Assembly: GCF_000237925.1 (NCBI RefSeq)
Contig: NW_017386070.1
Span: 186,001 to 250,000, forward strand
Source: Schistosoma mansoni
Lineage: Eukaryota; Platyhelminthes; Trematoda; Strigeidida; Schistosomatidae
DNA: 64,000 nucleotides
Reading direction: 5' to 3'
Shown: positions 57,513 through 64,000 of the stretch, piece by piece
Layout: every line of letters begins with the position of its first letter
Position numbering within the stretch: the stretch's first letter is position 1
Notes under the pieces: model-generated
Databases searched by the model: none
What the model was told of the DNA's origin: nothing
Seen by the model: the letters and a program-made list of their open reading frames with translations, nothing else
Position numbers and translations under genes: made by a program

Positions 57513-58014
57513 GTAATTAAATCCCGTGATTCTACTGTTCGCTGGAACACCATAAAGAAATTAGTATGATTGTATTAAAAATTCACTTTTTACTCAAATG
57601 TAAATAGTTACTATGATAAACTTTTTTATCGTTGAACCAGTGGATCGATATGATTGTGATTATAAGAAGTATTTTACTGTAATTTTTTCGGTGCATGTTG
57701 GTGACTAGTTTTCTGTTCAGGCTTGGTTCGACTATTCCTGTAGTCATATACATCTTATAGAATTTCGGTTATATGGGTGGTCGTCTACATGTTAATACAA
57801 GTTTTTTCTTTTAACAAAAAATGCTGCTACCTTAACATTTCGTTCGTAAAACCAAGCGGCGAATTTCCCGTAAATTTCGAGTGATCTCGTGTCAAACAAG
57901 TCATCAACTTAAGACCTTGAAATATTGTACACCAACCCTAATTCCCATACAATATCAGCACCATTCTAAGAAATCAACAGCAAGATAGTCGGGGTAGTAT
58001 TGGAACCTAAATTC
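57513..58014 (+). other. ACY1 intron, first part
   Basis: AT-rich intron up to the minus-strand SINE. No DMK-type continuation exon seen. Confidence 0.5.
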
Positions 58015-58325
58015 TGCGGGATTATAAATTATCAGAAGGGGGTTTTGTGGAGATTTTAGTAATTTTATAATGGAAATCATGAATCAATTGTAGCTAGACC
58101 ACCATGGAAAACCTTGAAGCACTAAACGGCCGTTTCGTCCTATTGTGGGACTTCTTAGAAGTGCGCATCCACGATCCCGTCTCGTTAGATTCGAACCTAG
58201 GACCTATCAGTCCCGCACGCGAGCGCCTAATTTGTAGACCACTTAGCCGACATCCAACGGTGTTAATATCCACGAAATTGAGCAACCGTCCACCATTGTC
58301 TTCAGTGAGTTACTATCTCACAACA
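58015..58325 (-). mobile_element. Sm-alpha SINE with degenerate hammerhead ribozyme
   Basis: On the minus strand: a tRNA-Leu-like head, GTCGGCTAAGTGGTCTA (A box), and GGTTCGAATC (B box, about 58185-58194). A hammerhead follows at about 58120-58170: stem II GTCC(N)GGAC at 58137-58151, GAAA in CGAAACG, and a stem III GGCCG palindrome. The conserved CUGANGA is CTAAGAA here (58152-58158), so cleavage activity is probably lost. The tail has the CTCCACAAAACCCCC motif typical of this family. The + strand open frame across it is a shadow. Confidence 0.75.
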
Positions 58326-60205
58326 GACCTGGTTGAACTCTACTGGTCACTGCTTCTCACTAAGAATATAAATTTACCAAAGGAGTACATCAACCTTATA
58401 CAGGCTCTCTACTCGAACACAATTGTCCGAGTGAGAGCTTATGGCGAAGTGTCATCAGGATTGATTACCTCAAGTGTTGTTCGTCAGGACTGTCTACTCT
58501 CTCCATTCTTGTTTAACTTTCTCGTTGACATGCTTTTAGAGATAACACTTTCTTCATTTAAATCTCCAGGAGTTGAACTTTTACCGGGAGATCCACTGGT
58601 TGACTTAGAATATGCCCGTGACGTAGTTCTATTTAGTGAAGTCGCTGACAAAATGCAGAATCCTGTGACCACCATAAGCAACAATGCAAGCATGCTCGGG
58701 ATGCGATTCTCCCCGTCGAAATGCGAAATGTTACTTCACGATTGGGTTGCATTGGCACCTGAACTAATAATGGGGAGTGAAGTAGTTGAGCGTATCGGCC
58801 GCATCACTTAACTTGGGAGTCTCATCAGCTTTTGTGGTCTAGTGTGTGACGTAATCTCAGTACAGATACAGAAGGCTCGACTAGCTTTTGCCAACTTTCG
58901 TTATTTATGGCGTAGGCGAGATATCCGTCTAGCAACCAAAGGACGAGTTTACTGCTTAGCAGTTCATTCCGTCCCACTTTATGGCAGTGAAACATGACCT
59001 GTAAGAGTAGAGGATATTCGTAGGTTACTAGTATTCGATCATTATTATTATTTATTATTTAAACACATAAATATTGGTACAAGGAAGCACCAGATACATA
59101 TGCGCCTCACAAATCAAATGAGATTTGTGTGAGGGCTGTGATACTGCCAAGGTGCCCTAACTGAAGCAGGTGGTTTTCTCAGGGGGCCACACCCGGAGCC
59201 TTTGACCGAAAGATCTGATCCACAAGGCAGTGGAGCATCGTGAGGAGATGCAGTCCCATGGTAGCCGGTGACCAACGGTTGATTCATACGCCATTTGTTC
59301 CTTCAGGATACTGGAGCCCATGTGCACCATTGGTTTGGAATCAGGGTTTTCCAACTCCCCTAGGTGGATCCTCCACACCCACCAACCCGGTTAAAGCGCC
59401 GGACATTCGCTTTTCGTCCTCTCAATTTCGTAAACAACAGTAATATCACGAGAAGGCAGTGAGTAGGACTTCCCTGGCAGAGGCTATATATTCGCTGGCC
59501 ATGTGAGAGCATTTCGAGAGGGAGAGCAGACTCTCCGCACTTTTGACCGTATCAGGGCATTTGGGGGCTTCGAAACATTGCTCGTATATCCTTGAACCAC
59601 CGAGTAAGTAATGAAGTTGTTAGGAAACGGGTACTATGTAAGGATGGCAAATCAATTGATGAAGTAGTGAAACTTCATCAGTTGAGATGGCTGAGACATG
59701 TGTTACGTATGCCCAACCACCGACTGCCCGACATGCAAATGTTTTATGGTGTAGGAGTAGGTTGGAAGAAAGCTAGAGGCGGCCAGACCAAAACGTAGCA
59801 CAAATCCATGAAGTCACTGACAATTGGACTGAGCCATGTTGGTAGGTGTAGACTACCTGGTTGGTATCCGCGAGATGATAGCAACCGATGGTTAGAGACC
59901 TTGATTGACATGGCTCAAAATCGTTTCAATGGCGAAGGTGCATCCACTCTTTGTGTTCTCCCAAATTCTAATTTTCTGAATTCTTCATGTACCTTTTTTC
60001 TTTTCTTTTCCAAATTTATTTCACTGGATTATACTCCTTGAACAGCATCTTCAAATACTAATCTTTCCAATTACTGCTTATGCTCTTACTACTTCTACCG
60101 CTATGGGATTTGAATCGACAGTTGTATCTCTGTGCTAATGTGGTATGGCAACTTGAACTGATGTACGTATGTACGAAGTTCTACGTTGTTGCTGACTGAC
60201 TGATA
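58326..60205 (+). mobile_element. RTE LINE subtype A, 5'-truncated, split by a retroposon
   Basis: From the RT palm (YSNTIVRVRAYGEVSSGLIT, SSVVRQDCLLSPFLFNFLVD, LVDLEYARDVVLFSE, where the usual YADD is YARD) through the C-terminal region to RRLLVFDH at 59038. It resumes at about 59568 (RNIARISLNHRVSNEVVRKR) and ends in the 3' UTR near 60205. A stop follows GRIT at 58811; other breaks occur downstream. Confidence 0.8.
59040..59567 (-). mobile_element. RTE-tailed non-autonomous retroposon, copy 4, inside an RTE copy
   Basis: Minus strand; the tail is ATTATT-rich at 59041-59060, then the TTGTACCAATATTTATGTGT motif (reverse complement), core and 5' end (CCCCCAAATGCCCTG). It separates FDH from RNIARI of the host LINE, replacing about six host bases. 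Only a possible TTCGA repeat flanks it. A few differences from copies 2 and 3. Confidence 0.85.
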
Positions 60206-60462
60206 AATTGACTAATGACACATTTCGAGCGTATTTAAGCTGAAATGGATGCAAAGATTTATTATATTAACACATAAGATTGTCTAATTTACTTATTTAT
60301 GTATGGTTCATTTTGTCTATTGTAATGCAATAATTATGTATTTACGACTGTAAAACCTGATGATCGCGTTATTGGAAACATTAATTTCTTCAAATATTTT
60401 TTGTCCGTAAATACTGAATACATTTCACACTCATACGTCCTGTCTTAAGCCATGGCACCTCA

Positions 60463-62268
60463 TCTGCATCTGGTAACTGCCGGAAGCTCTTCCAACTCAT
60501 CCGAGCCACTGGCAGCAAGAAGTCTGGTGTGAGTGAAACAATCTACGAGGATGATGGGATGCCAATCACTAACATCTCCCGACGTCTTGGACGATGGGCG
60601 GAATTTTTCGAAGGGCAGTTCAACTGGCCTGCTGCTCCGGCAACATCAACCAGCCTGTCCTGCCCCCCATGGCCGGTGACGACTGATCCACCAAACGAGG
60701 CGGAAGTCCGCAAGGAACTCCAACTCTTGAAACGTTACAAATCACCTGGCCCAGATGACTTACCTCCGGCTCTTTTTAAAGATGGTGGCGACTTTCTGAC
60801 TAAGGAATTGACTGTGTTGTTTGGAAAGGTTTGGGAGCAAGAAAGTGTCCCAACATCATGGAATGAGTCAATAGTCGTCCCTATCTTTAAAAAGGGTTCA
60901 CGTTGTTCCTGCAATAACTATCGGGGGATAAGTCTACTTTCGATTGCGTCCAAACTATTGGCTTCTATCATTCTTCGTAGGTTGTTTAAAACCCGAGAAC
61001 GATTGACTCGCGAGGAGCAGGCTGGTTTTCGTTCTGGTCGAGGATGCATTGATCACATCTTCACCCTCCGCCAAATGTTAGAACACCGTCATACTTATCG
61101 CAGGCCAACAATCGTAGTGTTTCTTGATATCAGAGCGGCCTTCGATTCGTTGGACAGGACTGTTCTCTGGGATTGTCTATTGAAGAAGGGTGTGCCTGAG
61201 AAGTTCATTAACATCTTAAAGGCCCTGTATACGAACACAGGCAGAGTGAGGGCATACAACCACCTTTCTCCCTTGTTCCATTCGAGCAGTGGGGTTAGGC
61301 AGGGTTGCCCGATCTCACCATTCCTCTTCAACTTTGCCATCGACGACATCCTGGAAACAGCTCTGGTGGATGTAAGTAATGGCGGTGTGGATCTGTTGCC
61401 TGGAGAACGACTTCTCGACCTTGAGTATGCGGATGATATTGTCTTACTGTGCGATAATGCCCAAGGCATGCAATCAGCACTTAATCAGTTGGCAATCAGT
61501 GTCCGCAGGTACGGCATGTGCTTTGCACCCTCCAAGTGCAAAGTACTCCTACAAGACTGGCAGGATTCTCATCCTGTACTCACCCTGGATGGTGAGGAGA
61601 TCGAAGTAGTTGAGAAGTTCGTGTATCTAGGTAGCTATATAAGTGCTGGTGGTGGCGTGGGTGATGAGATTGATGCACGTATAAGGAAAGCCAGAACGGC
61701 TTATGCCAATCTGGGCCATCTTTGGCGCCTTCGTGATGTTAGTCTGGCTGTAAAAGGTCGGATCTACAACGCGTCGGTGAGAGCAGTTTTGCTCTATGCT
61801 TGTGAAACCTGGCCTCTCCGAGTTGAGGATGTTAGACGTCTCTCTGTGTTCGATCATCGTTGTCTCCGAAGGATTGCTGACATCCAGTGGCAACACCATG
61901 TTAGTAATGCAGAGGTTCGGCATCGTGTGTTCGGGCGCAGAGACGATAATTCAATTGGTGTCACCATCTTGAAACACCGACTTCGGTGGCTTGGACATGT
62001 TTTACGAATGTCGTCCCAGAGACTTCCACGTCGTGCATTATTTGCCGACTCTGGGACTGGTTGGAAAAAGCGGAGAGGAGGTCAGTGTATGACATGGTGT
62101 CGTGGCATGAAAGAGAGCTGCAAAGGGCTAGCTTCTGTTGGTCCTTCACGACTCCTTGGTTGGGGTCCGAGAGATGGTGCAACACAGTGGCTAGAGACGT
62201 TATCAGATATGGCTCAGAATAGAAGCCAGTGGCGATCCTGCTGCAACCTTCTTTTACTTTCTACATAA
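60463..62268 (+). CDS. RTE reverse transcriptase, 5'-truncated open frame
   Basis: Open from the insertion point (CRKLFQLIRATGSRKSGVSE; no start codon of its own; about 600 codons). RT domain: LKRYKSPGPDDLPPALFKDG, VPIFKKGSRCSCNNYRGISL, EEQAGFRSGRGCIDHIFTLR, VVFLDIRAAFDSLDR (first catalytic Asp), SGVRQGCPISPFLFNFAID, LEYADDIVLL (YADD active site at about 61425). The C-terminal region follows: GRIYNASVRAVLLYACETWP, HRCLRRIADIQWQHHVSN, RLRWLGHVLRMSSQRLPRRA, LLGWGPRDGATQWLETLSD. The endonuclease is lost by truncation, so it cannot be autonomous, but the RT itself looks intact. Confidence 0.9.
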   Translation, partial: SASGNCRKLFQLIRATGSKKSGVSETIYEDDGMPITNISRRLGRWAEFFEGQFNWPAAPATSTSLSCPPWPVTTDPPNEAEVRKELQLLKRYKSPGPDDLPPALFKDGGDFLTKELTVLFGKVWEQESVPTSWNESIVVPIFKKGSRCSCNNYRGISLLSIASKLLASIILRRLFKTRERLTREEQAGFRSGRGCIDHIFTLRQMLEHRHTYRRPTIVVFLDIRAAFDSLDRTVLWDCLLKKGVPEKFINILKALYTNTGRVRAYNHLSPLFHSSSGVRQGCPISPFLFNFAIDDILETALVDVSNGGVDLLPGERLLDLEYADDIVLLCDNAQGMQSALNQLAISVRRYGMCFAPSKCKVLLQDWQDSHPVLTLDGEEIEVVEKFVYLGSYISAGGGVGDEIDARIRKARTAYANLGHLWRLRDVSLAVKGRIYNASVRAVLLYACETWPLRVEDVRRLSVFDHRCLRRIADIQWQHHVSNAEVRHRVFGRRDDNSIGVTILKHRLRWLGHVLRMSSQRLPRRALFADSGTGWKKRRGGQCMTWCRGMKESCKGLASVGPSRLLGWGPRDGATQWLETLSDMAQNRSQWRSCCNLLLLST

Positions 62269-62413
62269 AGAATGGTTCTAACTTTCCTAACTGAAAGAGT
62301 CTTCTGGTTGTACATTTCAGTCCGCCTTATCTTTTCATCCCTTCTCTTCCTACTTTCATTATTTTGTGTGGCGCATATGTATCTGGTGCCCTTTTGTACC
62401 AATATATATGTGT

Positions 62414-62440
62414 TTAAATAAATAAATAAATAAATAATAA
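62414..62440 (+). repeat. (AAAT)n LINE tail
   Basis: About six AAAT units at the 3' end of the RTE insertion, before the target duplication; typical RTE-type tail. Confidence 0.9.
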
Positions 62441-62472
62441 ACATACGTCCTGTCTTAAGCCATGGCACCTCA

Positions 62473-63594
62473 GGGTGCTAGTTATCAGTCACGATTATTG
62501 CTCAGACCCTATCCAGGTGGTCTTCACGTACACACCTTAGACCAACGGTCATTGACTTCCTGTACTGGAACTTCACCTTAATTTGCCTGCCTTAGCTTTT
62601 TTTATTCATTTTGGCTATGATCTAATCTAACAATCTTTTGCTATTTTTTTTACTGTGTAAATACGTATTAATAGTCCTAGTCTGTAGAATAGATTTCGAA
62701 ACGAAACACTAAGAACACCCCTTTTGAAACTGAACGTTTCGTTCAATAAAAATTTTGTGACTATGTTCTTAATCAGATGAGTTCACATTTTACACTTCGA
62801 GAACTGTTCCTTACCTCGATAGTTTCAAATAAATTGGGTGGAAGGCGAATAATAAATATATTTTTGTGAATTGACTTTCATTAAGTCACAAAATGTCAGA
62901 TACGATATTTTACTGATTGGAATATCACAAAAATATATTTATTATTATTCCGAATCTTCTTTAGAACGGGTGTAGTTTACCTAATAGTTATGGTAACAGT
63001 TTTCTATTATGTATCGCAAACCACCCTCATCACTTACTGTTTTGTTATTTTGCAAACTACAACTTGTGATTTTTTCACCAAATTCACTCATTTCATGTGT
63101 CACTAAAGACGCTTTGTTCCTATCATTTTTCCATCTTTTGATAACTTACTTTTCTCCCTACTCTTGAGGACATTGTAATTATATTTATGCGTAATAGTTG
63201 TTACCCTACTTAAATCTTTTTCAGTGCTTTTTACAAATTTAATACTCAAGACCTGTTTTCTTAACTGGGGATTATAAAGCGACATAGCAAAATGTCTACA
63301 TTCATGGCTTAGTAGATCAAAGCTAGGATTAGGATACTTTAGTATTATGTACAATTTAGTTTGTCAACATATTTTTTAAAAATCAGTCGTACATATCTTA
63401 TTGCAAAATAAATAATTTTAAAATAAGTTTTTAAAACTGCTATAAACTATCCATATATCACCCATTTGATACTTTTTCGGAAAACTTTCAAATTCTATGT
63501 ATCTTTTTGCTGTTTTAATATTAGTGTAGGGTGTGTGTAGAAATTTTCGAATTTTCCTCTTTACGTCACAAACTGACATTAGCTATCTAACTAT
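62473..63594 (+). other. ACY1 intron, distal part
   Basis: AT-rich intron. The minus-strand frame at 63103-63354 looks like chance. No aminoacylase exon seen. Confidence 0.45.
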
Positions 63595-63650
63595 TAAAAA
63601 CTGGGAAGCACTGGACAACTGTTTCATCCTAGTATGATACTCCCCATCAT
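63595..63650 (-). mobile_element. Sm-alpha hammerhead fragment
   Basis: The minus strand reads GATGGGGAG, CATACTAGGATGAAACAG, TTGTCCAGTGCTTCCCAG, the usual order of this family's hammerhead, with several substitutions. Only the ribozyme end is recognisable. Confidence 0.45.
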
Positions 63651-63839
63651 ACTAGTAACTAATTTACAAAAATCATTTTTCTATATACCTTGTAAAGACG
63701 TAACTAGCGCAGTCCAACCAGGCCAAGAGTAAAGAAGTTGTCCACTAATCGGACTGGAAAATGGTCGACTAATATCACGAATTGAATAAAATCAGTGATA
63801 TAAACCATCGGATCCCAATTCAATTCTCTAAAATTCAAA

Positions 63840-63960
63840 GACTCACTGCGAGACCTGGAGGTTTTCGGCTCAATCTCCGGTAGCCTCCTCAGTGCTCACT
63901 TAGAAGTCCTATACTGGAATGTAATCGATGTTTTCAATAGTTGTTTAACCAACGTCAGTT
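63840..63960 (+). mobile_element. Sm-alpha-like relic
   Basis: GCGAGACCTGGAGG, a diverged B box (GGCTCAATCTCC), CTCCTCAGTGCTCAC, then a diverged GAAGTCCTATACTGGAATG hammerhead-like part. Same family as at 58.1 kb, heavily decayed. Confidence 0.35.
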
Positions 63961-64000
63961 CGTAATGTAAACTGCAAAGTTTGTTTATTACTTCTGAAAT

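Larger units (their letters stand above)
60432..62472 (+). mobile_element. Young Perere-3/SR3-like RTE insertion with 31-bp target duplication
   Basis: The element spans about 60463-62441 and is 5'-truncated at the endonuclease-RT linker. A perfect 31-bp direct repeat beginning CATACGTCCTGTCTTAAGCC lies at 60432-60462 and 62442-62472. The 3' UTR ends TGTACCAATATATATGTGTT then an (AAAT)n tail at 62414-62440. No stop interrupts the frame. The identical target duplications and open frame indicate a recent insertion. Confidence 0.93.

Noticed and set aside
58104-58300. N-terminal part of the 235-codon frame (MENLEALNGRFVLLWDFLEV) as a protein
   Set aside because: It is the antisense of the Sm-alpha SINE running by chance into the RTE frame.
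1-64000. CRISPR arrays, operons or bacterial signals
   Set aside because: The window is eukaryotic; no regular spaced repeats were seen.

Overview
The window reads as a flatworm genome, most likely Schistosoma: AT-rich introns, compact exons with GT/AG borders, and interspersed repeats typical of schistosomes. These are RTE-clade LINEs (Perere-3/SR3-like and SR2-like), a CR1/SR1-like LINE, Sm-alpha-type SINEs with hammerhead-ribozyme remnants, and a Ty3/Gypsy LTR retrotransposon. No database search was possible; all family names come from motif recognition.

Three host genes lie on the + strand. (1) A macoilin gene (MACO1/TMEM57), in nine recognisable exons: four membrane-domain exons at 3144-12704, three central exons at 26062-29346, and two C-terminal coiled-coil exons at 21252-22575. 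The coiled-coil exons sit physically before the central exons, on a 5-kb contig bounded by two gaps of exactly 200 N. The 288 bases left of gap 1 are repeated exactly right of gap 2, so the outer contigs overlap each other and the middle contig appears to be misplaced. The first coding exon, one coiled-coil exon and the last exon of macoilin are not seen. (2) A five-exon, 388-residue gene at 43591-54089 with an L7Ae-like fold, best matching RNase P/MRP subunit p38 (RPP38). (3) The first exon of aminoacylase-1 (ACY1) at 57174-57512; its next exons are outside the window.

Layout: 1-12.7 kb, macoilin 5' exons with a retroposon copy and an RTE copy in the introns; 12.7-18.7 kb, intron and RTE; 18.9-23.9 kb, the misplaced contig; 24.1-26.0 kb, rest of that RTE; 26-29.3 kb, macoilin central exons; 31.3-35.7 kb, a whole-looking LTR retrotransposon; 35.7-38.5 kb, older LTR relics and an internally deleted SR2-like copy; 39.9-42.3 kb, Sm-alpha SINE and CR1 LINE; 43.6-54.1 kb, RPP38-like gene with RTE copies and two inverted retroposon copies in intron 2, and a further RTE copy in intron 3; 55-56.8 kb, RTE relic between genes; 57.2 kb to the end, ACY1 exon 1 and an intron loaded with SINE, RTE, nested retroposon and a young Perere-3-like insertion with a 31-bp target duplication.

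The most notable structures are the exon-order conflict of macoilin; an unnamed ~510-bp non-autonomous retroposon family (four copies) that shares its 3' tail with the Perere-3-like LINE and has its own target duplications; and a near-perfect 672-bp inverted repeat (50.1/56.1 kb) with an abrupt identity boundary.
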